Origin: Micropterus salmoides
Taxonomy: Eukaryota; Chordata; Actinopteri; Centrarchiformes; Centrarchidae
DNA: 64,000 nucleotides
NCBI RefSeq assembly: GCF_014851395.1
Contig: NW_024043372.1
Coordinates: forward strand, 9,623,490-9,687,489
Reading direction: 5' to 3'
The notes beneath the pieces are model-generated. The model did not search any database. It saw only the letters and a program-made list of their open reading frames with translations, and was not told where the DNA came from. The position numbers and the translations under genes are program-made. This document shows, one piece after another, positions 58,501 to 63,640 of this stretch (its first letter is position 1; every line of letters begins with the position of its first letter).

Positions 58501-58982
58501 CAGAGTTATTGTTTTTCATCAGAATCAGCTTTATTGCCAAGTAGGTTTAAGAAATTTGCTTTGGTGTTTTTGTGCTAAACAAACATAGCAGGTTTAGGAA
58601 CATAAGAAAGATTCATCAGGTCTTATTTAAAAACAAGAGATGTTTTTGTGTCATATATAGTGACAACGCCCGACAGAGGGGACTACAACAAAATTTTGAT
58701 TAAGGCCCCCGAAGGTCTAGGACCGGCTCTGAAAGATAGGATGTTTCCTATCTTTGAAACTTAGCTAAGTTAAGTTAAAACAGGACAAGCAGGTAGGATG
58801 GATGTTGTTGCTGTCAATATAAAACAGTGTAGCCAGCTGCCAGGTGCAGATGCTAACATGAATACCTGTTTGGTTTGTGTGTGTTTTCTTACCACCAGGG
58901 TCTTGTCACAGCTGTATTTGATGGTGGATCCATGCATGGTGCGGAAGGAGGAGTATTTATCCGGCTGACTGACACCAATCAC
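25476..58982 (-). CDS. stab1: stabilin-1-like scavenger receptor, 3' part (19 exons, spliced)
   Basis: Stabilins are large type I membrane receptors of sinusoidal endothelium and macrophages that endocytose modified lipoproteins, extracellular-matrix fragments and other ligands. Nineteen minus-strand exons, each bounded by AG/GT, join in phase to 2259 nt (752 codons plus stop). In visible-residue numbering: end of a FAS1 domain (1-79), cysteine-rich linker (80-155), EGF-like modules (156-389), Link domain (about 392-488), last FAS1 (about 505-640), transmembrane helix (about 660-682), cytoplasmic tail (683-752). This order is the C-terminal third of stabilins, where a single Link domain precedes the last FAS1. 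The tail (TLVSIPNPLY, then SEPFG) resembles stabilin-1 rather than stabilin-2, which I recall as having longer juxtamembrane tyrosine motifs. Stabilins are about 2500 residues, so some 70 percent lies beyond 64000. No stop or frameshift interrupts the chain, so the gene looks functional. The family is near certain; the paralogue choice is an inference from the tail. Confidence 0.9.
26655..26850 (+). repeat. partial copy of the interior of the hAT element at 44304
   Basis: Shares GTTGAACTCAT, TTCTGCAT, ACCATGTAGAGCATTT and TTGCACAA in order with 44808-44962, in the same orientation. A (TTA)n run (about 26738-26757) interrupts it. Lies in the last stab1 intron. Confidence 0.6.
27210..27314 (-). 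CDS. stab1: stab1 visible exon 18: cytoplasmic tail with NPLY
   Basis: This 105-nt, phase-0 exon encodes NEDGDGAAGGRSKPTLVSI, then PNPLYSGSRVFSEPFG. NPxY is a clathrin-adaptor sorting signal, and the acidic start and (D/E)PF element resemble the stabilin-1 tail. This exon is the main reason for choosing stab1 over stab2. The donor is GTGAGT and the acceptor CTGACAG. Confidence 0.94.
27468..28053. mobile_element. hAT MITE with 8-bp target duplication (7/8 match)
   Basis: Begins TAGGGCTGCAGCTAACGATG and ends CGATGAATCGTTTCAGCCCT-A, inverted ends of the common vertebrate hAT type. It is flanked by AATGTTAT (27460-27467) and AATGTTCT (28054-28061). 586 nt, no transposase. It sits in the intron between stab1 exons 17 and 18. 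Confidence 0.88.
28140..28520 (-). repeat. dispersed repeat, copy B (inverted)
   Basis: Reverse-complement copy of 22305-22705, in the exon 17-18 intron. Its part at about 28240-28400 is also inverted relative to 29041-29170 in the same intron. Confidence 0.78.
28570..28757 (+). mobile_element. tRNA-derived SINE
   Basis: A head with GTGGATAAGACACATGCC and a good pol III B box GGTTCGAATCC (28622-28632), a body with GTGTCCCTGAGCAAGACAC, and a 3' tail GTAAGTTGCTTTGGATAAAA ending AATAAATGTAAA. The tail resembles L2-type LINE 3' ends, suggesting shared reverse transcription. Antisense to stab1, in an intron. Confidence 0.85.
29041..29170 (+). repeat. dispersed repeat, partial copy C
   Basis: AACATCATGCTGTGTTGAAG, ACTTGAAACTAATGATTGAG and GTGTTTACTGAGGTAAT match 22460-22590. 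Truncated at both ends. Confidence 0.75.
29438..29464. repeat. (TG)n microsatellite next to the stab1 exon 17 donor
   Basis: About 13 TG units on the plus strand, that is (CA)n on the coding strand, starting a few bases after the 5' splice site at 29469. CA repeats bind hnRNP L in known vertebrate genes, so it could affect splicing. Confidence 0.95.
29470..29619 (-). CDS. stab1: stab1 visible exon 17: transmembrane exon
   Basis: This 150-nt, phase-0 exon encodes a Ser/His-rich stalk, a hydrophobic helix (VSAILVSVLLVCVLAALGYY) and the start of the cytoplasmic side (KTKTDAFRFHYFR). Lysines and arginines after the helix fit a type I orientation. The donor GTGAGA is followed almost at once by a (CA)n tract on the coding strand. 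The reading frame was set by the hydrophobic helix. Confidence 0.95.
30090..30420 (+). mobile_element. dispersed repeat related to 4736-5070
   Basis: Same-orientation copy with GGAGCATTTCAGAATCAGAG, TTTTGTGCTTCTAC, ACGATCGGGAG and GACCGGATTCTCT. In the intron between stab1 exons 16 and 17. The CAGCCCTA end is missing, so it is truncated. Confidence 0.6.
31206..32025 (+). repeat. dispersed repeat beginning AAAGCTGCAAGCAGCG, copy 2
   Basis: Longer copy of the family at 15028. It includes TTTGGGGTGGGACAGTAATC, GAAGTTACAACAACTTCCTG and the far end CACGGTTCGTGCTCGGGCCC followed by TAATTATT. No coding sequence. In a stab1 intron. Confidence 0.7.
32040..35230. other. stab1 intron 16-17, remainder
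   Basis: No exon fits between exon 16 and exon 17; both are phase 0 and the joined protein runs from the FAS1 end to the membrane stalk. Short ORFs (e.g. 33518-33799) show no motifs. Confidence 0.6.
35235..35339 (-). CDS. stab1: stab1 visible exon 16: end of the last FAS1 domain
   Basis: This 105-nt, phase-0 exon encodes SYKLVNKQLLLDWDIPAVNG, then IIHVLEAPL. The NG.IHV pattern is the closing strand of FAS1. It is followed by a 5.6-kb intron before the transmembrane exon; I found no further coding exon in that gap, and the phases on both sides agree. Confidence 0.94.
35474..35608 (-). CDS. stab1: stab1 visible exon 15: FAS1 core with YH motif
   Basis: This 135-nt, phase-0 exon encodes TLSGRDLEYHISANNGRRSF, then ISRLGFNLTVTEGKNE. 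LEYHI corresponds to the H2/YH region of FAS1 domains, which binds integrins in some family members. An NLT sequon is present. The donor is GTACAG and the acceptor TTTAG. Confidence 0.94.
35740..35760. repeat. (TG)n microsatellite
   Basis: Short TG run within the intron upstream of stab1 exon 15. Confidence 0.9.
37190..37705 (+). mobile_element. LINE C-terminal fragment (CR1/Rex1-like)
   Basis: Plus-strand frames read YRTEQSRLYFLRKLQSFNVC, SKMLHVFYQSVAASLVFFGA, then (frame shift) SIRASDTKKLNMLIKRAGW and HELLVGQQSPKERKLI. This is the stretch after RT seen in fish LINEs. Broken by at least two frameshifts; in the intron between exons 14 and 15. Confidence 0.75.
37770..38640 (-). mobile_element. 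Penelope-like element, 3' part with flanking inverted repeat
   Basis: The minus strand encodes a GIY-YIG endonuclease remnant (38071-38323), the hallmark of Penelope-like elements. Flanks are inverted: GTTGAGGTCAAGGGCAACTG near 37808 and CAGTTGCCCTTGACCTCAAC near 38600, with GAAGACGTTTC and its complement GAAACGTC- inside. Paired terminal repeats are common in this group. Confidence 0.8.
38071..38323 (-). pseudogene. GIY-YIG endonuclease domain of a Penelope-like element, frameshifted
   Basis: One frame gives PKHKKSNLVYAIQCSEE and ELYIGETK (GIY and YIG halves). A second frame continues QPLHKRMAQHRRANSSGQDS, AVYLHLKDKGQSF and HIL. The shift between them near 38220 disables the domain. Confidence 0.82.
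38931..39050 (-). CDS. stab1: stab1 visible exon 14: start of the last FAS1 domain
   Basis: This 120-nt, phase-0 exon encodes GRQLVDFLSHGKSDVTLFVP, then HNSGFAQNQ. TLFVPxNxGF is the H1 motif of FAS1 domains. The acceptor is CTAG directly after a (CT)n microsatellite that serves as the pyrimidine tract. The donor is GTGAGG. Confidence 0.95.
39053..39084. repeat. (GA)n microsatellite forming the exon 14 polypyrimidine tract
   Basis: GA repeat on plus, so (CT)n on the coding strand, ending directly at the CTAG acceptor of stab1 exon 14 (39050). It is the only pyrimidine tract available to this acceptor. Confidence 0.93.
40010..40570 (+). mobile_element. Tc1-like element remnant, 3' end
   Basis: Plus-strand frame near 40138-40246 reads EEEWTNVPQATINNLINSMR then GGHTRY-stop, the C-terminus of a Tc1-type transposase different from that at 5397. 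The right end, TAATTTTGTTCAGTGTA at 40553-40569, is the known type of terminal repeat (complement ACTGAACAAAAT). The catalytic core is missing. Confidence 0.72.
41487..41593 (-). CDS. stab1: stab1 visible exon 13: Link-FAS1 junction
   Basis: This 107-nt exon encodes DVSCVCPADYVGNGDFCNGV, then LATYSNFSIFYK. The VSC.C...YVG.G..C segment follows the Link domain in stabilins and leads into the last FAS1 domain. Its acceptor is preceded by a long (TG)n tract on the coding strand. The donor is GTGAGT. Confidence 0.94.
41600..41650. repeat. (CA)n microsatellite upstream of stab1 exon 13
   Basis: Two CA tracts separated by CGTGTATA on plus give (TG)n on the coding strand, ending CGCGCGTGCAG at the exon 13 acceptor (41593). 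Confidence 0.93.
41925..41999. repeat. short inverted repeat
   Basis: CCAAGGAGGTTTAAAT and ATTTAAACCTCCTTGG form a perfect stem of 16 with a loop of about 40 nt. The text between (CTGACCTGAAGCT, ATCCAAGAGGCTTCTTC) resembles Penelope-like element flanks. Confidence 0.75.
42992..43157 (-). CDS. stab1: stab1 visible exon 12: Link domain, second half
   Basis: This 166-nt exon encodes LGMHLCVAGWMEGGKVGYPT, then SVKCGDNHVGLVIYK and YDAYCYRVK. The C.AGW...G.V.YP, C(G).N..G and YDAYC elements are diagnostic for Link domains. With exon 11 all four conserved cysteines are present. It ends with one base of a split Asp codon. Confidence 0.96.
43835..43968 (-). CDS. stab1: stab1 visible exon 11: Link domain, first half
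   Basis: This 134-nt exon encodes AGVFHLRSLEGKYKMNFSQA, then AAACKAEDATLANFKQLGDA. GVFHL..., the A..AC.A..A.LA motif and the QL.AQQ pattern mark the N-terminal half of a Link module, the hyaluronan-binding fold. The donor is GTAACC. Confidence 0.95.
44304..45825. mobile_element. hAT-superfamily non-autonomous element with exact 8-bp target duplication
   Basis: The ends TAGGGTGACCATCCGTCCTC and (complement of the right end) TAGGGTGACCATATTTTGGT are inverted repeats. GTGTTGCC occurs on both sides (44296-44303 and 45826-45833), the 8-bp duplication typical of hAT. The interior of 1522 nt has no transposase. It lies in the intron between exons 10 and 11. Confidence 0.9.
45865..46009 (-). CDS. 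stab1: stab1 visible exon 10: end of one EGF module and partial EGF before the Link domain
   Basis: This 145-nt exon encodes ECACLPGYLGNGVQC, a linker, then CLEDNGGCDPAAVC with a split Ala codon. The second EGF lacks its last cysteines because the Link domain begins, as in other stabilins. On the upstream (higher-coordinate) side is a 329-nt intron to exon 9; on the 3' side the intron holds a 1.5-kb hAT-type element. Confidence 0.93.
46339..46399 (-). CDS. stab1: stab1 visible exon 9: first half of an EGF-like module
   Basis: This 61-nt exon encodes CVEEPNGGCSDFASCKFTGP. It completes the split Arg codon of exon 8 and ends in phase 0. It supplies the first three cysteines of an EGF module completed by exon 10. 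The donor is GTGAGT. Confidence 0.92.
46521..46653 (-). CDS. stab1: stab1 visible exon 8: EGF-like module
   Basis: This 133-nt exon encodes PDLCSEYNGGCHQNADCNQT, then CTCHSNYQGDGYSCEPIN and a split Arg codon. It is a full EGF-like module of the NGGC...GDGYSC type with two N-glycosylation sequons (NQT, NCT). The donor is GTGGGC and the acceptor CTGCAG. Confidence 0.94.
46826..47105. mobile_element. palindromic Tc1-type MITE
   Basis: Its left two thirds are the reverse complement of 40310-40530 (GCTGAACTCAAAGATCTAAG, GGCATATCAAGATG, ACACAGGTGTGCCTCAGGC). Its right end, GGGGGCAAAAACAAAAGTG then GATTTTGTTCAGTAT, runs in the same orientation as the end at 40525-40567. So it is a deletion derivative of that Tc1 family. 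Confidence 0.75.
48600..49415 (+). repeat. LTR-like segment 1
   Basis: Contains TTAGTTAGTTAATAAATTCA (an AATAAA signal), GAGACTGACTGATTGATTT, TTAACTAACTGATCA and TAATTATTAAAAGCTA, shared in order with 51540-52270. After it comes GGTGGTGCCCCTGCGAAACG, which could be a primer-binding region. No gag, pol or env coding sequence follows. Boundaries are not defined. Confidence 0.4.
49847..50342. mobile_element. hAT MITE with exact 8-bp target duplication
   Basis: The ends TAGAGGTGCTCCGATC and (complement of right) TAAGGGTGCTCTGATAGATC are inverted repeats. ATTACTTT occurs immediately on both sides (49839-49846 and 50343-50350). 496 nt, noncoding, in the stab1 exon 7-8 intron. Confidence 0.92.
50630..51401. 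mobile_element. non-autonomous element with GGGGGCTTTCACACCT ends (hAT-like)
   Basis: Left GGGGGCTTTCACACCTACC and right GGTGTGAAAGCCCCCTTA are inverted, and the sub-terminal regions also pair (TTTGGTCCGAACCAAA, GGTTCGGACCTTGGTGCGGA). I could not align a target duplication. Noncoding. Confidence 0.75.
51540..52275 (+). repeat. LTR-like segment 2
   Basis: Same orientation as segment 1 and sharing TTAGTTAGTTAATAAAT (52076), TTTGAGACTGAGTAAC, AAGAACTAACTGATCA and TAATTATTAAGCTA. Overall similarity is modest, so they are probably separate old insertions of related elements rather than one element's two ends. No retroviral ORFs seen. Confidence 0.4.
52722..52838 (-). CDS. stab1: stab1 visible exon 7: EGF-like module
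   Basis: This 117-nt exon encodes IPEECRQCHDQADCV, then GCQCKSGFQGNGTFCSPEP. The GNGTFC ending is the stabilin EGF pattern (GDG..C). Boundary phases fit exons 6 and 8. On its 3' side is a 6.07-kb intron holding two hAT elements and two LTR-like segments. Confidence 0.94.
53162..53266 (-). CDS. stab1: stab1 visible exon 6: EGF-like module
   Basis: This 105-nt exon encodes CSCGKQGRCDEGIEGSGQCV, then CKLGWEGDRCQNEI. It holds a complete EGF-like module, with split codons at both ends that fit exons 5 and 7. The donor is GTGAGT; the acceptor follows a pyrimidine-rich CTCTCTCTCAG. Confidence 0.94.
   Translation of the reverse strand, partial: SAAVGSREGVMRALKALDSVSVSWAGRAIAAKTK
54230..54370 (-). 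CDS. stab1: stab1 visible exon 5: EGF-like module (laminin-type spacing)
   Basis: This 141-nt exon encodes CGHNGECDDDVRGSGRCRC, then REGFRGQACELC and TGHYGPNCT. The six-cysteine pattern with a trailing YGPNC is the laminin-like EGF type found in stabilins. It begins with two bases and ends with one base of split codons, in register with both neighbours. The donor is GTAGAC. Confidence 0.93.
54721..54892 (-). CDS. stab1: stab1 visible exon 4: cysteine-rich linker into the EGF cluster
   Basis: This 172-nt exon starts in phase 0 and ends with one base of a split Gly codon. It encodes a basic, tyrosine-rich stretch, then CKRVCLFPSWVQKCCKNHYG and RDCQ. The CCK-HYGRDCQ ending is the entry to the EGF block in stabilins. 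The donor is GTAAGG and the acceptor TTCCAG. Confidence 0.9.
54966..55022 (-). CDS. stab1: stab1 visible exon 3: short cysteine-rich linker
   Basis: This 57-nt exon (19 codons) reads GRCGGCIFPPTCPLRHHDT between acceptor CTCAG and donor GTAAGA. It continues the FAS1-to-EGF transition: the preceding exon ends NRTTY and the next begins GKKESC. It is phase 0 at both ends and too short for a simple ORF search. Confidence 0.87.
55113..56152. mobile_element. region bounded by hAT-like ends TAGGGCT...AGCCCTA
   Basis: TAGGGCTATGTGATATGAC at the left and GAATATTCGGGTCCAGCCCTA at the right resemble hAT termini, but the sub-terminal sequences differ, so this may be two hAT fragments rather than one element. 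It contains a poly(C) run near 55276 and a (GA)n run at about 55491-55520. Sits between stab1 exons 2 and 3. Confidence 0.45.
56191..56337 (-). CDS. stab1: stab1 visible exon 2: C-terminal half of a FAS1 domain
   Basis: This 147-nt, phase-0 exon encodes 49 residues including AVLINDNAARLVERY and GIDQLLEPPGLGAHCD, the typical end of a FAS1 fold (IN.NA...NG..H.ID..L.PP). An NRT sequon lies near the end. The donor is GTTAGT, weaker than the GTRAGT used by most other exons. A TGTGTGTGTTCAG acceptor precedes it. Confidence 0.92.
57205..57300 (+). mobile_element. hAT-like terminal fragment
   Basis: TTAGAGATCGACCGATATG then GGGGCCGATCCCGATTAGACC resembles the ends of elements whose interiors read as repeated 'CCGAT' motifs, related to 49847-50342. 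No partner end was found. Confidence 0.45.
58519..58560 (-). mobile_element. LINE 3'-tail fragment
   Basis: Minus strand TGGCAATAAAGCTGATTCTG, the tail type of the LINE at 1800-3650. Confidence 0.6.
58893..58982 (-). CDS. stab1: stab1 visible exon 1: middle of a FAS1 domain
   Basis: This 90-nt exon (30 codons, phase 0 at both ends) contains VIGVSQPDKYSSF and ends CDKTLV before donor GTAAGA. It matches the central strand region of a stabilin FAS1 domain, presumably the sixth. The acceptor is preceded on the coding strand by a GT-rich tract (GTGTGTTTGTGTGTGCGTGCAG region) rather than a clean pyrimidine tract. It is the most 5' stab1 exon in the window. Confidence 0.88.
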
Positions 58983-60149
58983 CTGCACGCACACACAAAC
59001 ACACAATTGATCTTTTTGTAGAGCTAAAACAGCAAGACCTTCTGCTCCTCATCCTACACCTCCTCCCTTTGAAGGACAACTCTACATTTTTTGGATTAGT
59101 GAGGATTTTGAATATACATGTTCATTAGGATATTTCCTAATGACTGTGGTGACCCCACAACCCTTCCTCTGCAACCACCCCCAGAACAAACATCTTATTT
59201 TCAACTCACTTACTGGTGAGCAGGGGAGGTGTGGGAATCACTTTTGGTCTAGGAGTTAAACAATGCAGAATGAATCACCACAGATGTAGGGTAGTCAGGA
59301 AGAGGAGGTGGGGTGGTATTGACAAGGGCCAACTTGTCGCATGGGCAAACATCAGTTTTTCCTTTTTTAAATTCTGTATATGCTTATTACAACTACATAT
59401 TTCTTTATCAGTCATATTCATAATCAGTGTGTTGTCTTTCAGGGTTCTCAGTCTGACTATTTAATTGTTGAAAAAGATGTTTCCCAAGGTTAATTAATGA
59501 CTTTCCTCAAATATGCTCAAGTTGTCTTATTCGTTTTTATGCGGATCACACTGTTATTTACTCTGATATATTACAAACCCAGAAATCTTTACAGTATGAT
59601 TAATTAACTTGGTCCAAAACTGGTTTCATAACAACAAACTCATGTGTATTAATTCTGATGATGTGTCATCCTTTGAGAAAGTTAATTTGTTCAAATAACT
59701 TTGACTTGACCAACGTTCCTTTAAGCCCGACACTGATTTTATCATGAAAAGAACATGTGGTTCTCTGAGTTCACTTTATTACTCAATTAACTGTTAACAG
59801 TCGGAAAAACAATAATATCTCAGTTGATACTATTTATTATTGATTATGCTTTATATTATCGGAACACCTCTGGCACCTTAATGTTGTATATAATTCTCTA
59901 GATTTGTTTTGAGATGTCCATATATGTTATAGAACCTGTTGCTTTTGATTAATGATTAAAGACAAATTCTCTGCTTTAATTGCGCCGTATGACAATGCTA
60001 CTTTATTTATTATCCTGGTCATTGTATCGAATTTCTCTTGTACTACAGTAGATGGCTGGACATTTTGACAATTTTCAGACATTTACAAAGAAAAACAGTA
60101 AATGTGACAATAAATTACGATGTTATTTGCAGCACTACAAAGGTGATTT

Positions 60150-60660
60150 CTTAAAGGTTCAGTGTGTAATATTTCTGAGGATTTATTGACAGAAATGTAA
60201 TATAATATATATAACTATGTTTTCAGTGGGATATAAAGACCTACAATAGCCGACAACAGACAAACAGCGCTACAGAGCGCGTTTTGTCATATCGGCGGTC
60301 TTCGTCTGCTTGTATAATTCCGGCAGCGTAGACGCCCGTCACTACATTAAATGTGTCCGTAGAAGAAGAAGAGGAAATAATAATGATGTGAAACAGTCTC
60401 TGAGTAGTCCTCTGGTTTATTAGAAGTAAGAAGAGAAGTGACATTTGGACAAATGAAAGAGCACACGAGTTATTTAGTACGAGAGCCGACAGCCTGTGGA
60501 TCTTTATACCATGAAGCCAGAGGAGGCGGGACAGATACAGCTGACGAAAGAAATCACGGACATAATCGGTGTGGATTTTCCCGGATGGAAGGCTTTGATG
60601 TGGGACAGATGTTTTCAACGGGAGCTGAAGTTGTCTGTTTTCTGCCGGACAGGTAATTAA
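60150..60660. repeat. candidate repeat beginning TTAAAGGTTCAGTGTGTAAT
   Basis: The start resembles a MITE type common in fishes, but I could not find a convincing right end. The open frames on both strands here (60241-60618, 60438-60656) have no protein motifs. Confidence 0.35.
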
Positions 60661-60743
60661 TTTAGTCGGACTTTAGCGATGCAAATGAAAACTGTTGTTT
60701 GATAGCTTTAGCTTGAAGCTGGCCATAATCACCGACAGACCTA

Positions 60744-62067
60744 GGGTCTCATTTATAAACGGTGCGTACGTACAAAACAGGGCTGGAAACGTGCGTACGC
60801 CACTTCCCACGCAAAGGTTGTGATCTATAAAAAACAAACGGGAGAATGTGCGGTCCTGTAAGTAAACTCTGAACCATCCGTACGCACATAAAGAGGAGAA
60901 AGAGAGAAACGGCGACTCACATGGCAGAAGGATGAAACGCTTTGAAATAAATAGGCCTACTATTGTGTAAAATAAATGGAAATATTACCTTTAAGTATTA
61001 TAGGCTTGAAGCCTTTCTAAATAAACAAACAACCGTTTGATTGCCTTTCCCTGAAATGCGCAAAAAACCACACAATTTAAGATCATTTGCAGCACACAAA
61101 AAGATCCAGATTTAGGATAATAAACACAATCAGAGATTCTGTTTCTGCAAAAGAACGCCTCAAATATGTTGTACAGTTTAATCATATTAATTAATACTTG
61201 CATGCAGTGCAATTTATTCTCATTAATAAGGTAAACAGGAGGACAGATTACATCTAAATTGATGCCGTTTTCAATGCGTCAGTCGTGCAAATATGAGTGC
61301 ATAGTTTCATGTAGCCTATTCTCTTCTCTCGAGCCAAACGCTGTGCGCCAGCGTGTGGATGTGATGCGCTGCTTGTAAAAACACATTATGGAAATATAAC
61401 CCTATTTTATGTCATTTACAAGAAGTCATATTTATTTGAACTATCGGCAGCCTCGGTAAGTGAGTGGACTGTTTATGTAGCCTAAATACATGTTTAAACA
61501 CAGGTGGAATGCATTTGGTTTACTCTCTTGTCAAACGGGGGAATCCAAATTAGTACCTGGGTCATCCCGTCTTGCGTGTGTCCCCCTCCAGCCAGTGACA
61601 TCACTACTCAGGAGGGATGCCCGTTCCTGCCTGCAGATCGGTTATAAAGGGGTGGAGCTCCGGTGCCCCCTTTCCTCCGGTGCACAAGTTGTGTGAAAGT
61701 GTGTTTTTTACCCACCAAACAACATGCTTCAGCTTCACCAAAAGGAACGTCAGTGTCACACGGAGTTAAATTTCATTTTGTAGCTTTTCTGTCAGAATTT
61801 GCCTCCTTTTCTTCATGCAGTCAGTACATATTAATATTAATGAGGGGCGTTTAACTGACCATTTTTAGGCAACTATGGGCGTTTGAAGTATCGGACATGG
61901 AGCTCCCTCACGTGCGCCACATTTCAAGTTGATTGTGATTTATAAAGGGAACTTGTGTACGCATGGTTTTATAAGTCTGAATATTTTTTGGCATACGCCA
62001 TTTTTGGCTTTTGGGCACACATACACTTTTAGTGAGGTTTCTACGCACAGTTTTATAAATGATACCC
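60744..62067. mobile_element. non-autonomous element with GGGTCTCATTTATAAA ends
   Basis: Left GGGTCTCATTTATAAACGGT and right (complement) GGGTATCATTTATAAAACTG form inverted ends 1324 nt apart. Sub-terminal GTGCGTAC and TACGCAC also pair. No transposase. Superfamily unassigned. Confidence 0.72.
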
Positions 62068-62079
62068 ATGGTGTGTTTC

Positions 62080-63640
62080 ACCTGTCCAATGCTGTAAAAT
62101 GTGGGATTAATTTCATGTTGCCTTGCTATTCTCCAGCACTGTGGTTTGGCTTTTAGCGAGACAATCAGATGATCAGTAACATTAATTGGCAATAAAACCC
62201 ATAATGATAGCTTAGAGCATGGAAGCATCAGCCAACCAAACTTTTACTGCACTGGTAGAGAAAACATGTAGTTGGATTCATTTCATGTAGTTATTCTCCA
62301 GTGCTGTGCTTTGGCTTGTGGTGTAAAACATGTAATGTTAGTTGGATTAGTTTCATGTAGTGACTCTCTCTCCAGCGCTCTGTTTTGGTAGCTTCCAGCA
62401 TGAATGCTCAGATCAGCCAGCTAAACTTTTACTGCCCTTGTAGAAGAAAATCTGTTGTTGGATTATAATTTTACATTTAAGAGTAGGCTTAAGACTTTCC
62501 TCTTTGATAAAGCTTATAGTTAGGGCTGGCTCAGGTGAGTCCTGAACCATCCCTTAGTTATGCTGCTATAGGCCTAGACTGCCGGGGGATTTCCTATGAT
62601 GCACTGAGCTCCTCTCTCCTCTACTTTCTCTCCCTCTGTATGCAACCTCATCCCATTATTGCATGTTACTAACACAACTTCTTCCCTTTCCGGTAGTCTT
62701 ATGCTTTCTCATCCCTCTCCTCTCTCCTCCTATCACTTCCTCCTCTGCTGCAACAACTATTGTTACTAGTCCTATTGTTATTATAATCATCAAAATTACG
62801 ATTATTATCAATAACAATACTATAAATATCTGTACCATTTTTCATTTAATCTATAGCAACATCACCTTTACTGTCTGTACCTCTGTGTGTGTATATTGTG
62901 TAGGCTATTCTATTCTATTCTATTTATTTATTACAGGGACAGTGCATATTCATAAACATTTCTGTCAATATGCCAGAATTAGCCTAAAGGCTATTTTTCA
63001 TCTGCAGTCCCTAGACAGATGGTAAGAGTCACCCTAAAAAAGATTACATAGTACATAGCACTAAAAAATTAAGATACATTTAGTAAAATATCTATTATAT
63101 TAGAATATGCCTCCCTCCCCTCTCTCTCCTTCCATCCCTCTCTTTTTCTCTCTGTTTCTCTCTTGCCCTCTCTTTCTCTCGCTCACTCCCCCCTCTCTCC
63201 CCCTCTGTCTCTCTCCTTCACCCCAACCGGTCAAGGCAGATGGCCGCCCACTCTGAGCCATGGTTCTGCTCGAGGTTTCTGCCTCTTAAAAGGAAGTTTT
63301 TCCTTGCCTCTGTCGCCTAGTGCTGCTCTTGTTGGGAATTGTTGGACTTCTGTAAATAACATCACAGAGTATGGTCTAGACCTGCTCTTTTATGAAAAGC
63401 GCTGTGAGATAACTGTTGTGATTTGGCGCTATATAAATAAAATTGAATTGAATAATTTAATGTAGTTATTCTACAGCGCTCTGTTATGGCTTTGCAACAT
63501 GGACAGAAATGTGCCCTTACCTTCCTGAGACAAACCGCTGATGAATGTTATTGGCAATAAAACGGTAACAGCATGGAAGTTCAGATCAACAGCTTCTGTT
63601 TGAATACTGCCCTGGTGGAAAACATGTATTTATTTTACTG
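62080..63640 (+). repeat. degenerate tandem repeat, interrupted
   Basis: Four units share GTTGGATT..TTTCATGTAG, TTATTCTCCAGYGCTSTG and TTTGGCTT (near 62102, 62270, 62340 and, interrupted, 62457/63459). Further shared pieces are CAGATCARC and ACTTTTACTGC.CTGGTAGA. Units are about 70-170 nt and diverged; a LINE tail splits the last one. Lies in the 5'-most visible stab1 intron. Confidence 0.7.
62472..63451 (+). mobile_element. 5'-truncated L2-type LINE 3' end with 7-bp target duplication
   Basis: Begins with the end of the LINE ORF (CTTTCCTCTTTGATAAAGCT), continues through a 3' UTR (CTATAGGCCTAGACTGCCGG, CAACCGGTCAAGGCAGATGG, GAGGTTTCTGCCTCTTAAAA) and ends AATAAAATTGAATTGA. ATAATTT flanks it at 62465-62471 and 63452-63458. 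Same family as 690-1690. Confidence 0.82.

Larger units (their letters stand above)
56340..58890. other. stab1 intron between visible exons 1 and 2
   Basis: No exon seen; phases on both sides are 0. Holds the hAT-like fragment at 57205, and at 58519-58540 a reverse LINE tail (CAGAATCAGCTTTATTGCCA). Confidence 0.6.

Noticed and set aside
25476..58982. Calling the gene stab2
   Set aside because: The tail sequence (TLVSIPNPLY...SEPFG) aligns better with what I recall of stabilin-1. Not excluded without a tree or synteny.
60241..60656. Opposing open frames of 125 and 72 codons, considered as an upstream stab1 exon
   Set aside because: Neither resembles FAS1 or EGF sequence, and the surrounding text looks like a MITE. 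No phase-0 exon ending that would join to 58982 was found.
63480..63545. Possible micro-exon on the minus strand ending GGAAG before GTAAGG
   Set aside because: It would be only a few to 17 nt and encodes nothing FAS1-like; it lies inside the degenerate tandem repeat.
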